Origin: Cyclospora cayetanensis
Taxonomy: Eukaryota > Apicomplexa > Conoidasida > Eucoccidiorida > Eimeriidae
DNA length: 64,000 nucleotides
Direction of reading: 5' to 3'
Assembly (NCBI RefSeq): GCF_002999335.1
Contig: NW_020312447.1
Location: forward strand, 124,001-188,000
Below the pieces are notes generated by a model. It saw only the letters and a program-made list of their open reading frames with translations, ran no database searches and was not told the DNA's origin. A program made the position numbers and the translations under genes. Shown here piece by piece: positions 1 to 11,700 of the stretch. Positions within the stretch are counted from its first letter, which is position 1. Each line of letters begins with the position of its first letter.

Positions 1-315
1 GGGGGCAGCGCGAAAGCTGGGCTGCACGGCGGGAGGCCGGTGAGCGGTTCCGTGTGCGAGATGAAGCGTCGTAGGGCCTGCACAAAGAAACACACAACCC
101 CTGCCTCTATTGAGAAAAAGCAGCAACGGCAGTTGCCTGTGCAAGGCTGCACGTTATTCGGTGCTACGCACTCTAGGCGTGCCACCTAAAAGCGCATAAT
201 ACGGAACCCCACAGAAACGCCGACGAAGGAAGCAGGCAGGGCTGGCATGGACACATTAGCCCCAAAAAAGCCTCCCAAAGCTCCTCCGGAGCGCCTAAAG
301 CGAAGGCACCACGAG
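1..315. other. Window edge, 3' flank of RbBP5-like gene
   Basis: No coding region is supported here. The stretch lies downstream of the minus-strand RbBP5-like stop codon, so it probably holds that gene's 3' UTR or terminator. A neighbouring gene may continue outside the window. Confidence 0.5.
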
Positions 316-3300
316 TTATGCTGCGACAGCAGTGAAGGCCTTCAAAGACCGCAAGGCTACCTTGTACAACGGGGTGTTTTCTCTTTCCTCCAGCGGTTGC
401 ACGGCGTCAAACTCCGTGGCGCTTTCCACGACCTCCACATTCTTCTCTATGCGCTCGAAGTCGGGATGCATCAGGTCCCACACTCTGCGCCTCTTCGGCT
501 GCAAAAGCAGCAAGAGCCCCTGTCTCTTCTCGAGGGCCACCAACGTACTGCTGCTCGTGCTGCTGCTGGTCACGTCGCCGCTCCCAGCAGCGAATGCAGC
601 AAACGCAGCCGTGTAGACACCTGCGGGGAGGCCACAGCTGCTACGAGGCCCCCACTGCATCTGCTTGAAAGGCTGCAGTTTGCTAGTTTCCAGAGAAAGG
701 ACGATGGCGTCAATCGCGTTAGGTGCAGCCACGTCTATCATATACAGCCCAGTCGTGCTGCCACGGTCCGCCGAAACTGCCGCAACAGACGGCTGCTCTG
801 TGCTGCTACTGCTGCTGAAGCAGCAAGCGGTATACTTTTCCCGCTGCACGCGGTCTTGCTGGACAAATTGCAACGTGAGCTGCAGCGGATAAGAGGCTTC
901 TTCTGCTTCGCAACTCTCCTCCGTTGCCTCCCCGCTATCCTTCTCGGCTGCACTTTCTGAGCCGTCTGGTGCTTCTTCCAGCGATACAACTGCTTCCGAC
1001 AATACCGGAAGGTCGCAGGCATCTCGCGGACAGGATCTGCGCTTTCTGCCGCCCTCGCCGTCTTCCCGAGAAGCCTCAATCTGCTGCTCACCCTCTTGAA
1101 ACTGTGACTGTCCGCTGCCTGCGTCCTGCAGCGGCTCCCTACCCGCACCATCCTGCCGAGGCCTCTTCCTCGCCTCGTGCGTGTCACTGGCGCTCTCTGA
1201 GCTTCCCAGTGAGCTAACCGCTTCTGCTCCTGCAGTGGCTTCGGTTTCTTTCGTTTGTTGACAAGCGTCTTGAGCAGTTTCCGTTGCAGGCGTTGCTGCC
1301 CCGTTTTGAATTTCGGTCGTGCTAGTGTCTTCTGCGTGTGCTGCTGCTGCTGCTTCTTCGTCTCCCTGGTTTCTGCTTGCTGTCTCGCTTTCTGTCGATG
1401 AGGATTCGGAAGTAGTGCGTGCTGCTCCTGTGGGGGAGATGCGGACGGCAATGATCCTGTCAAGTGATCTGAGCAACAGCATGCCTCCATCTGGCCGTGC
1501 CTTCACCTCCAGCGGCCCTGCTGCCACACCAAACTGTGCGAATGCTACGATCTCTGCAGGCAGCTGCGGCGCCTCGTGCTGGCCTAGCCGCAGGAGCCAC
1601 AGCATGCCGGTTGGCGAGCACACTGCCACAAGTTCCTCGACCTTTTCCTGCTGGTAGTAGTGGCGACAAGGCTGCTGGATAGAGAGGAGCTGCAGTCTCA
1701 GCTGGCTCAGCGGGCGGCGGAAGAAGCTGCAAAAGGGAAAGTTGCTGCTGCGGCCTGACACGGACCACCTGTCGCTGCCGGCGCAGCTGCTGCTGTGGCT
1801 CCTGCGTGGCGGCAACAGCTCGCCGCAGCAGCACCACAGGGTGTCTGCGCTGCAGCAGCAGCAGGACGGAGGCAGCAGGGAGAGAGACGACAGAGCAAAG
1901 GCTGCGGGGAGAGCGGGATCGTGCAGCACAGGGCGCTGCTGGTGCTGGAGGTGGTTCCGCAGCAGCTGCTGCTGCAGATATTGCAAGAGCAGCTGCTGCG
2001 GCCGCAACACAAACTGCAGCAGCAGCGGGGCGGTGTAAATACAGCTTTCTCCATCGCCCCGAGGATCCGCGGCGAAAGAGACAATCAGAGACATTCGACC
2101 CACTCCAGAGAGCCTCTCTAGGTCGGCCGCTGCTGCCAACGATGCGTCAGCAGCCGCCGAATCTGCTGCTGATGACGCGCATGCATGAGTGTTGTTACAC
2201 GCCCTGCCAGATGGAGCAGAGGTACCAGCGGCAGCAGCGGCCATCGCATCTGCTGCGGCTGCACCCGCAGCAACAGCGAGCCTCCAAGCATCGTCTGCTC
2301 TTCTCTCAGTCAAAGAGACAGCCGCAGGCAGCGTTAGAGACACGACCTGCAAGCAGAAAACCTTCACGCGCTCGTTCTCTGCCACTCCCGCTGTCTCCGG
2401 AGACAAATTTCCGTTCTTTCCCTGTCGCCTGCTTCCAATCTTGCCGCTGCTGCTGCTGCTGCTGCCCCGAGAAACACCTCGATCGGCCGCTTCGCCTCCC
2501 TCGGGAGGAGGCGCAAAACTTCCCGCACCACTCCCCGCCGTCTTGCGCTGCTGCTCGTCTTCCTCTTCTCCAGTCTCCAGGTGCAGCCTCTGCTGATCTT
2601 GAGCGCCCTCGTCCTCAGTGACGCAGTCCTCGTCTCGAGCTTTGTTGCGCCTCAGCAACAACTGCAACTGCTGCCGGTGCTGCCGATGCTGCTGCTGCTG
2701 CTCCTGCTGCAGGCCCAGGGCAGGGATGGCCTGTATGTACACCTGGTGGAGATCCAGGTGCAGCAGCAGCGCTGGCTGCTGCTGAAGCAGGGAGAACACA
2801 AAGAGCCGGCAGCAGCCGGTAAGGGCCATGAGCGCGCAATCCGAAGCGACGAACTGCAGCTGCTGCACTGCGAGCAGCAGCAGCGGCCGCGCCTGCTGTC
2901 GAGACGCTTCTGAGCGTCCGTCTGAACCCCCAAGTGTACATACAGCAGCCGCTGCACTGCTAGCAGCAACAATTGAGCCTGATGCTGCACCTGCTCTTCT
3001 CGCTGCCGCGTCCTCTCGCGGCTGGCCCCGCTTGCCGCTGCAGCAGCCGCTGCAGTCTTGCTGCAGCTGAACGTACGCATACAGCGCAAGGGTGTCTAGC
3101 GAGAATATCTGGATATCTCTTCCCGCAGCAGCAGCCAGCAAAGCCCCCCTTTCGCTGATTGCAAAGCTACTGTACCCGCGCATCAACTCGGGATACACCC
3201 GGGGCGCCGACGCGTGCGGTGGACTTGCTGCTGCTGTGCCTGCTGCCACTCCCGCCGCTGGCGAGTTCGATGGAGCTGAACCGCCATGCACCGATTCAGA

Positions 3301-3708
3301 GCCGCCTTCTAAGTCTCCTGCACTGGTCCCCGCCTCCTCCTCTGTCCAAAGGAGGCTGAGGGCATCCCTGCCTGCTGGTGCTGCCCCCTCGACACCACCC
3401 GTCCTGCCGTTGCTGCTCATGTAAGCGTCGGCGAAAAGTGTCTCAGCGCCTCGGCCTTGTTGCTGCTGCAGCAGCAGTTGCTGGCGCTGCTGCTGCTGCC
3501 TGTCGCGTAGCTGCACGCGCTGCACCCACGGGTGCAGCCTGGCCCTAGGAACACACGGGAAGGCCTGCAAGTCTTGTGGCTGCTGCAGCATCAGATCCAG
3601 CCGAGAAGCTCCCTCTTCGAGCTTCCGTAGGGAGTCGCGCTGCACGCGACTCCCCTCCAGGGGGGCCCCCTGGGGGAGGGAGGCGAGGCTCACGCCAGAG
3701 GAAACCAT
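316..3708 (-). CDS. RbBP5/Swd1-like WD-repeat subunit of COMPASS H3K4 methyltransferase complex
   Basis: One long open frame of about 1130 residues. The start is the ATG at 3708; the frame also continues a few codons upstream without a better ATG. The best match is the C-terminus: a last WD-like blade is followed by VWDLMHPDFERIEKNVEVVE and then ATEFD. This corresponds to the RbBP5/Swd1 hinge, in which an acidic-aromatic peptide (DFKELDENVEY-type) binds Ash2L. An N-terminal blade is also visible (YPELMRGYSSFAISERGALL). Between blades lie long Gln, Ala and Ser runs and an acidic Glu-rich stretch, so the protein is about twice the usual family length. RbBP5 is the beta-propeller scaffold that stabilises the SET-domain methyltransferase in the nucleus. 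No introns were needed, but some low-complexity stretches could be introns. It is divergently oriented to the HDAC gene. The assignment rests on motif recall. Confidence 0.72.
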   Translation of the reverse strand: MVSSGVSLASLPQGAPLEGSRVQRDSLRKLEEGASRLDLMLQQPQDLQAFPCVPRARLHPWVQRVQLRDRQQQQRQQLLLQQQQGRGAETLFADAYMSSNGRTGGVEGAAPAGRDALSLLWTEEEAGTSAGDLEGGSESVHGGSAPSNSPAAGVAAGTAAASPPHASAPRVYPELMRGYSSFAISERGALLAAAAGRDIQIFSLDTLALYAYVQLQQDCSGCCSGKRGQPREDAAARRAGAASGSIVAASSAAAAVCTLGGSDGRSEASRQQARPLLLLAVQQLQFVASDCALMALTGCCRLFVFSLLQQQPALLLHLDLHQVYIQAIPALGLQQEQQQQHRQHRQQLQLLLRRNKARDEDCVTEDEGAQDQQRLHLETGEEEDEQQRKTAGSGAGSFAPPPEGGEAADRGVSRGSSSSSSGKIGSRRQGKNGNLSPETAGVAENERVKVFCLQVVSLTLPAAVSLTERRADDAWRLAVAAGAAAADAMAAAAAGTSAPSGRACNNTHACASSAADSAAADASLAAAADLERLSGVGRMSLIVSFAADPRGDGESCIYTAPLLLQFVLRPQQLLLQYLQQQLLRNHLQHQQRPVLHDPALPAAFALSSLSLLPPSCCCCSADTLWCCCGELLPPRRSHSSSCAGSDRWSVSGRSSNFPFCSFFRRPLSQLRLQLLSIQQPCRHYYQQEKVEELVAVCSPTGMLWLLRLGQHEAPQLPAEIVAFAQFGVAAGPLEVKARPDGGMLLLRSLDRIIAVRISPTGAARTTSESSSTESETASRNQGDEEAAAAAHAEDTSTTEIQNGAATPATETAQDACQQTKETEATAGAEAVSSLGSSESASDTHEARKRPRQDGAGREPLQDAGSGQSQFQEGEQQIEASREDGEGGRKRRSCPRDACDLPVLSEAVVSLEEAPDGSESAAEKDSGEATEESCEAEEASYPLQLTLQFVQQDRVQREKYTACCFSSSSSTEQPSVAAVSADRGSTTGLYMIDVAAPNAIDAIVLSLETSKLQPFKQMQWGPRSSCGLPAGVYTAAFAAFAAGSGDVTSSSTSSSTLVALEKRQGLLLLLQPKRRRVWDLMHPDFERIEKNVEVVESATEFDAVQPLEERENTPLYKVALRSLKAFTAVAA
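3460..3515. repeat. CTG/CAG microsatellite in the RbBP5-like gene
   Basis: Imperfect CTG/CAG run read as Gln on the minus strand, near the N-terminus of the RbBP5-like protein. It is one of many such tracts in this gene (others near 1860-2000, 2440-2470 and 2690-2800). Confidence 0.8.
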
Positions 3709-4253
3709 CAGACACGACCGCAAGGCACAAGCCCTGTGGACACTAGGGGCTGCAGAGTAGGCTGGGAGGGAGGCGAATCAAAAGGAGCAGTTGCATCTTC
3801 CGCAAACACCGCCGCGGCTTCGCGCTGCAGCTCCTGTCCACTCGCGCCGCGAAGGGGTACTGCGAGCTCTGCGGATGCTGTGCGGTCCCAGCCGCTGTGT
3901 AAGCCCCTTCGGAGTCGCTAAACAGGGGCCTACACACTTAGCATGCAAATAAGAAGACTGCAGGGAACTGGTTAACGAGCCCGAGGATACTCCCTCCAGA
4001 TCCTGAGGGGCCCAAGAGGCCTTCGCAGGGAGGGGGGTATCGCTGGGCCCCGCCTCCGGCCCCACTCCGGGGAATCACATGAGGCCCCCTTCGAAGAACT
4101 GGATTTTCCCCGCTTTTTAGCAAGGGGTTTTGCATTTCATGCTGAGCAATCCGTTTCCCGTGAAAGCGGAGGGCTTGGAGTGTCCACACAGTGCCGGCGC
4201 GGGGCCCTCTGCTGGGGCGGGGGCCCTTTCGACGTGCCGACGCCGCGCGGTCC
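3709..4253. promoter_or_regulatory. Shared intergenic region between divergent genes
   Basis: About 545 bases separate the start codons of the minus-strand RbBP5-like gene and the plus-strand HDAC gene, so both promoters must lie here. I see no TATA box or recognisable element. Short GGGGCCC-type palindromes occur around 4010 and 4200-4230. The bidirectional-promoter role is inferred from orientation alone. Confidence 0.5.
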
Positions 4254-7200
4254 ATGGAGGGTCCGCTGGCTGAAAGGCATTTTCGCTTTGCTCTTCCCGT
4301 GCTGCTGCTGTTGCTCTCGGGCGTCTCTGCAGTTCGAGCCTCCCCAGAAGCAGCGGCAGCCTTCTCCTCGGCGCGTTCCCACGTACAAGGTTTTGGGGGG
4401 CCTCCAGGGGTGGGCCCCTACTACAGATTAGCCCCGAGGCAGCCGGCTGCTTTTATTCCGGCAAGGACTGCCCCCAGCTCCAGGCTCCTCAACGCACCAA
4501 GGGTGCCCGTCCATTGTTCTCTTCGCCAGCCTAAGGACGCGTTTGGGGGCTCTGAGAAAGGGCCCCCTGGAACGTCTCAGAGCGATGAGGATGGACGGCA
4601 GTGGCTCGAGGAGCAGCTCAAAGGGGCCCTCAAGGGTCAGGATGTGTGTCTCCTGCTCCCCCCAGGTTCCTGGGAGGCAGAGGCGCTCTCCCGAGCGCTA
4701 GGTGCCGCCGAGGCGGCTTCCAGTGATGGGGCCTGCTCAGAGCGGTGCGACCCCCCCCCGCCTTCTTCATCACGTGGAGGCGGAAGAAGCGGCGAGGGCC
4801 CTCCCGGAGGGGCCCCTGAGGCCCTCTCACTGGAGGGGCCGTCAAGGACGGGGCCTCCCGCCGAAGTGACCCCCGTGGAGAGGGCCCCTTCCCCGCAGGA
4901 CCCTCTCCTGTGGGTGCTGCGCTACCCGGCAGATTCTGAGAGGGGTGCCGCCCTGCTGCACCAGTACGTCTTCTGCGAGCAGCAGCAAAGGCAGTATCCT
5001 GCGAGGCCCCCCGTCCTCTTCTTGCAACCCCGGAAACAACCCCGTCGTGGGGCCCTACAGGCACTAGGGGGCAGCGAGGGGATTCTGCCAGGCTTTCTGG
5101 AGGCGTCGTGGAGCTGCTTCAGCAGGAAGCGTCTGGGAAGTCTGCTGACGTGGGGGCCTGCCCAGGTGCCTCCGTCCTTTGCCACGAGCGCAAAACTGCA
5201 GCCGCAAAAGCTCAGCCTTTTGCTGTCGAGTCTTGCCGCGGAAGCGCCTGCTGCGGGGCCCTCTCCCGGCGTCTCTGCAGCGGCAGCGGCTGCAACTGCA
5301 GCGGCTGCTGCTGGCGGCGGCAGCAGCGCTCTCGCTCCCATCGGCGAGCAGCCTGCAAGGGGGTCCTCGTCGAACTGCAGATCAGCGGGAGAGGCACCAG
5401 GACCAGGCACGAGGGAAGCAGCAGCCTCGGAGACTGCCCGTGCAGTTTCTCCTCCCGACGACTTTGCTACGCCTTTGGGGTCAGGCTACTCTCTGGTGTG
5501 TCCACCACTCTCTCTGCCCTCGAGCCTGGAGGCTGCACGGCTTGTACATGGGGATTCGCTCCTTGCCGCGGCTGGGGGGGGGCCCCTCCCTGTGGAGACG
5601 CGGGAGGATTTCGAAAAAGCCTTGGGAATACCGCTGTCGATGCCCATCCGACTGAAGATGCTCGCAGAGGTCGGTAGGGAGGGTCGGGATTCTGGATGCT
5701 CAGCATCGGCCTTGACGATGGGGTCTTGCTGCTGCAAACACCCACCGCCACCATCGCCATCACCACCCCTCCCCTTCCCCGCCCTCTATGGCCTGCTGCA
5801 GAGATAGAGAGCGCGTTGAAGGGGGTGCGCAGCACGTCTGGAAGGCGCCACGCCAACTAGAGTGGCCCCTGTCGTGCGCACTTTCTGTTTGCTGTTGTAT
5901 TTTGGGAGTGCAGGTAGCCAACACGTGCTTGGGGGCGGCTTTGGCAGTCGAGCTAGGGCTCTGCCTCTGCATCGGTGGAGGGATGCATCATGCAGGCAGA
6001 AACCGTCCCGGCGGCTTCTGCCTGCTGAACGATGTCGCTGCTGCTGCGGAGGCAGCGGTGCAGCAACACCGAGCCAAGTAAGGCTGCACGCTTTCGGCTG
6101 CTCTTTGCTCAGAGGGGCTGCTCCAGGTGCACCGTGTGAGGGGGTACCTTCCCATGCCCCCCTCCTCCTCCCCTCCCGCTTGGAGAGCGGCTGTGCTTTT
6201 TGTTTGGCGTGTCGCCGCTGCAGGCGAGTGCTGATAGTGGACCTGGATGTGCACCAAGGAGATGGCACTGCGGAAATCTTTAGGGGCCGCAGGGACGTGC
6301 AGACGCTGTCTGTACACTGCGGAGCGAACTATCCGCCTGTGAAGCAAACGTCCGTTGAAAAGGTTGCCTCGGTCCTTGCTCGCTGCCTCTAGCTTGAGGT
6401 TTGCCCCTCTCTGCTGCGCAGACGCGGGTGGAGTTCTCCCGCTGCGTCTCTGCTTGGTGTGGTGCAGCGGCATCAGTCTCTCTTTTGCACAGGAGGGACG
6501 AAAGGAGCGGCTGCTCGAGCTCTGTGCTGCTGTGTGTCTGGCGCTGTATAGGTCGTCAGTGGATGTGACGCTACCAGAAGGATGCGGGGATGATGAGTAC
6601 CTCCAGGCCCTCAGCAAGGTAAGTCAAAGGCTGCGGAGTCGCACAGCCGCTGCGCTTCCTACGTGCGCGCAGAGTCTTCCTGCAATGCCCGCTTCTCTTG
6701 TGTCTTCTGCTCCCCGCTGCAGGTACTGCCCTTCTGCTTGATCGCCCAGCGTCCGCACCTCGTGATTTACGTAGGGGGCGTTGATCCGCATGCAGAAGAC
6801 CGCTTAGGCCTTCTGAGGCTCTCAGACGAGGGCCTGCGGCGCAGAGACGAGTATTTCTTCGAGGCTATATGCAAACACAACCAAACCATGAACTTGCTGC
6901 TGCAGCAACAACGACAAGGGGCGCAAGAGGACTTCCAGACCGCTGCTGTGTGTTGCGTCATTGGCGGCGGCTACGCGTGGCGCATTGAGGACGCCATCCG
7001 CAGACACAAAATCATGTTCGAGTTGGTCAAGCCCTTAACCCCAAAGAGCCGTCTTCTACACAAGCGGGCCCTATGCCAGCCTATAGAGTGCTCAAACCTC
7101 ATCGGTGTTTGTTTAGCGCCTCCTGATACTTGGCTCCTCCAGCCCGTGAGAAGGGAGGGGAGGGGATGGGGGGTTGTCGGGGCGGTAATTCTGAGAATGT

Positions 7201-7324
7201 GGGCTTTTTTGTTCGCGTGGCTGCAGGGTGGCGCGGGAATTCTGGCACCGGCGAGGACTGCGCGAAGCGTATAGACACCCTACTAGTGCAGCGCCCTTCT
7301 GCTCGCTTAGCGTTCTCCCCTTAG
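4254..7324 (+). CDS. Class IV-type (HDAC11/AcuC-like) histone deacetylase family protein with secretory/apicoplast-like leader
   Basis: Proposed exons: 4254-5669, 5914-6077, 6224-6362, 6493-6618, 6723 to about 7025, plus an uncertain last exon. The reading phase agrees across the first four junctions. Catalytic-core motifs appear in family order: GIPLSMP, CIGGGMHHAGRNRPGGFCLL (His pair), RVLIVDLDVHQGDGTAEIF (Zn-binding Asp and His), LPEGCGDDEYL, YVGGVDPHAEDRLG (Zn-binding Asp) and GGGYA (Tyr). This arrangement is that of HDAC11-like and bacterial/plant class IV enzymes, which remove acyl groups from lysine. The ATG at 4254 gives MEGPLAERHFRFALPVLLLL, a clear signal peptide, followed by a long Ser/Arg/Pro-rich region with little acid, as in apicoplast transit peptides. 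The exon at 6493 adds about 20 residues before the conserved part; an acceptor inside it is possible. The C-terminus is unresolved: reading through stops at 7274, while a spliced exon (VAREFWHRRGLREAYRH) would stop at 7324. Family assignment is firm; location is inferred. Confidence 0.82.
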
Positions 7325-8779
7325 ACCCCAAAAAGTAGAGTCGCGTGCAAGCGGAGTTGGTTTGCAGGCTTGCTTGCGGGGAGGACGACGCGTCCCACAG
7401 CCTACCGTGCACGCCCCGTTCGCTCTGCTATGACGCGCGAAAGCCCATAGTGTAGCTGCTAGAGACACGTTTCGTAAACTGAGACGCAGTGTTTCGCTCG
7501 AGCAGGCTCTCCAAGAGTGTGCTTGTCGCTGCGCGAAACCCCCCCGACGTTGTTGGGGAAGGAGTCAGTACTGGCATCAGCCACCACACAGAGACCGCGA
7601 GTCTCTTGAGGCGCTTTCCTGCCAAATATAGGGGCTACAATTCTCATGAGTGATGCGTAATCTCCTTGTAAGACGCGCCTTAAAAGACTGGCGGTACTCG
7701 CTCCTGCAACTCGGAGTAGCAGCAAACCTTCACATACGCGCCCAACTACCACTTGACGTGTAAAAGCCAACCCGACAGCACGAGGCGCAGGAATAATTTT
7801 AGCTAGTGCTAGAGGACGGAGACGGACCTTCTACTGCTTCTTTGTTCCAACTATCTCCCTGACCAACCAGTATTGTCGGCGCAGCCAAGGAGGAGCTTTG
7901 CGGGCTGCTAAGGACCCCAGTAAAGGCATAAACACGGACACTAAGGAAGAACTTGGAGCACGAAGGACATATATTGCAACAACTCTTCCTTTAGCGAAGC
8001 GGTGAGCCCTGAGGGCCCCCAGGCTGCGGAAGGAACACTAACCAGTGGTGAAAACTGCCCTATTGTGCCTCGCTGTGCGTTCTACAACGTACGAACTCGG
8101 AGTCTTATTCGTTTCAAGGCGGCCCAAACGAATGGAGGCTCTCTTATTGCACCTTTTTCTAAAGAAGGAGTTCCCGCCTATACCCTAACAACGAAGAACC
8201 ACTGTTCGCTGGAAAGGCCTCCCGCACCACTACTGGCCGCGTTCCCACTCTGACTGCCCAACATGGCACATCAAGCTGCATTTGAATATATTTACAAGGG
8301 GCCAGGGGTCAGTGTTTGGCTGCAGACAGCGAGAAGGCTTTGGCCGTATTCCGTCCGGCTTGGACGGCGCGGCAGAAACGCTAGATCGAAGGAGTCAATG
8401 CGCTACCTGGGAAAGACGAATCAGCAAATTAAACATGTATTCAGAATACCACTCATAATTTGTGTATTTTGCGCTGTTAGTGGCCCTCACCCCCCCACAG
8501 GCGAGATGGGGGCCCCCGTGAGGCCCCCTAGCCAGGGACCCCTCACTCGAGTCGCTAGCAGAAAGTTCTTAGAATGAAAGGAGTCCACAGGCAGCTCATT
8601 GAGTCTTTCTGCAGTTCATTGGTGTGTCGTGAGTCGGCAACAGTAGGAACGTCCACACTCGACCATGCTGCCTGTGCTGCACATTGAGGGTGTAGGCGTA
8701 GGGTCCAGGGAGCAGGAGGGCTAGAGTTTATTCAGGACTCAGACAATGAAGCTTCCTTAAGGCTCCATGCAGCAGGGAG
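7325..8779. other. Intergenic, no gene seen
   Basis: Between the HDAC and PheRS genes, both on the plus strand. Only short frames without family features or plausible splice structure are present. It should hold the HDAC 3' UTR and the PheRS promoter. Confidence 0.6.
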
Positions 8780-11700
8780 ATGTGCATTGGTGGCAGATTT
8801 TGCCTGGCGCTGCTGTTGCAGCTGCAATTGCTGCTGTACCCGCAGCAGGCCTTAGGGTCTGTGCTGTTGCTGCAGCAGCGTGGATGTGCCTGCACTGCAG
8901 CTGCAGCTGCGCCACCCGCCTACCTTCTCGGGCCTTTGCTGGACTGCAGGTACCCTGCAAGAACTGGCACCAGCGCTACCACAAGAAGCGAACGCAACAC
9001 CAACAGCAGCAGGAGCCCCCAATGTGCCTCCCCAAGGCTGCACGCCAACCCCTTGCTTGTGGCAGCAGCGGCACCGGTCTCTTCTGCATCAGCAGCATCA
9101 GGGCATGAGGCCTTGCCTTCCCACTTGCGGGAGTATTACCAGCGAAACCTGCACCTCAAGGAGGAGTCGCACCCCGTCGCCATCGCGCACAGACGGGTCC
9201 TTGAGTACCTCGTCGGGGGCCCCCTGAAGGGGCCCTTCAGAAGCCACAGGGGCTCTGAGGGGGGGGCGAGTGGCAAGGAAGAGTTTGGCTCGAAAAATCT
9301 CGAGGGATATAGCCAGGAGGTGCACACCGATACGGCGCTCAAGCAGCAACACCAAACAGAGCTGAATGACGACCCCTGCTGCGTGAGACCTGACGCAGTC
9401 TACACAGACCTAAGGGGGTCGCCTGTAGCACTTTGGCATTCACTGTCTCCCCTGCTCTCGCCAGCCGTCAACTTTGGCCTTTTGAATATCCCAGAAGACC
9501 ATCCCGCCCGTTCCTCAAAGCAAACATTCTACACGACAGGGGTCAGTAGTACAGGGGGCCCCAACGAAGGCCGCCGCCTATGTCTACGCACGCATACCTC
9601 GGCTCACATCCCCGCGTGCCTTCAGTGGGCCCTTCGACAATGGGGGCCCCCCAAACGCGGCTTTCAGGGGCCCCCCGCAAAGGAGGCCCTAAGGGAAGGA
9701 GGCTTACAGGGTGTCGGAGCCCCTGGGGGCCCTTTGACGTTGGTGATCAGCGGGGAGGTATACAGACGCGACGCCATTGATTGCTGGCATTTCCCAGTCT
9801 TTCACCAAATGGACGTCCTCAGGGTGTTACCTCCAGGAGCAGATGCGCTTCAAGACCTAAAACAGGTATAAATCGAGGATTGCCACGCGTCATTTCGAGG
9901 AGCCGGGGGCCTCTCTACATGCGTCGCATAGTTATTGTGTGAAGAAGCTGAAGTTCCCCGTATATGGCTTTTTGCGTTGCAAATGCACAGGTGGTTGGCG
10001 AGTTGTTGGGCTTTTTGTTGCCAGGGCGGCAGTACCGCCTCCTTAAGGACTTTTTCCCCTTTACGGATCCTTCCATAGAGGCCGAAGTGGGAGTTTCTTA
10101 CGCTGCAGTTGTTACAGCTGCTGTTGTTGGTGCGGCATGGGCGTGTGTGTCTGTCTATATATATATATATATTAATATATATATATGTGTGTGAATTGTA
10201 TACGTATATGTCTGTGTGTGTGTGCATATCTGTGATTGCACGTGAGGGTGTGTATGCACATGTCTCTCCATCTCTATTTATGTCTCAATCTGTCTCTGTC
10301 TGTGGGTGCCCATGCAAAAGTGTGCAAGGCGTATGCCACTTTGCATGCCCTTGGGCTGTCGCAACGGTAGGCCTTGGAGGTTGGCGTGCTTTTGCAGGTT
10401 TTGGGGGATGACAGTCGCTATCTCGAGATTCTTGGAGGCGGCATCTTGCTCCCTTCAATCGTCTCCGCAGCGATGCCGTTGCCCTTCCGATACAAATCAG
10501 TTTCTGCAGCACAGCAAGTTTCTCAGCTGCCAGTGGTATGGGCGTTGGGTCTTGGCTTGGACCGCGTGTGCATGTGTGGCTGCGCTATTGGCGACATTCG
10601 TCTCCTTGTCGAGAGCCACCCTCTGCTCCTACAGCAGTTTTCGGACGGGATCCTAAAGAAAGTGCGGCCTTTTTCAAGACTTCAGCCGGTAGGCGTGCTT
10701 CTCAGGCGTAGTATGCAGGTGTTGCCCTCATTCGGTTGCTGAAGGCATTTCTTTAGGTGCCTCGACTTGGACGTTCGTGTCGGACGGTGAAAGGGAGACG
10801 CCTGTTCTCGATGTGGGGTATATTTCGCTGTACGCGCACGATGCATGCGGCCAGCCTCCATTGTGCTCTTGCCTTGCCCGGTCCCAGGTGTCTAAGGACC
10901 TGTGTCTGTGGATTGACAAAAAAGACATTCTCGTCTCCAGCGAGGGCAACCAACAGTGGCACTGGTAATCTCAGACCTTGACCTTAAGCCGTATACGCTC
11001 CCTAGTCCTCAGTCTTAAGACAAGGCAGTAGAGGCATCGGCGGCACCTTTCGCCAAGGCAGATAGTGTTGTCTGGCATATGGGTGGCACTAACTGCTGCT
11101 TGAGATGTCGCGTGTCTCCCGCATCAGCAGGATCTCTCCCGCTCTTCTCCTGTCTCTGTGTGTGCACGTGTCTGTATATCTGTGCGCCTCCACACGTATT
11201 GCTGTTGCTCTGAGTGCTGCTGTTGCAGGCGGCACGAACTCGCTCTTCTGTCGCTGGTCAGGGAGATGGAGGGCCCCCTGCCGCCCTCATCCGCTGCAGT
11301 GACTGACAGATTCTTCCACCAGGGCCGCGGATCCTTCTCGCTGACGCTGCGCCTTACTTTTGAAGCCCCCCCAACTGTCTCCGTAAGAAGCTTGAGGCTT
11401 GAGTTCCGAGGGGCCTAGGGTGTCTAGACAGATAGGGTGGGGCGTTGCACTCGTAATAGGGTCGGCGCTGTGGGGTCGAGACTTCCTTCCAATGTTTTGC
11501 GGAGTCCCAAGCCTTAAATCTGCTCTTTAATGGGTAACGGGAATGCGTGCATGCTCGCTCGTGGTGGATGAGTGTCGCTCGAGGCGCCTGCAGGGCAGGC
11601 ACCTCGAAGCTGTGCAGGAGGGAAAGAGGATTTGGTGAAGCCCTGAGAAAGGGACGCACTGCTTCTCGTATATAGAGTGTGTCCTCTTTTCAGGACCCTG

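Noticed and set aside
247..960. Plus-strand open frame of 237 codons
   Set aside because: Antisense shadow of the conserved C-terminus of the RbBP5-like gene; its Arg/Leu-rich composition follows from the CAG repeats on the other strand.
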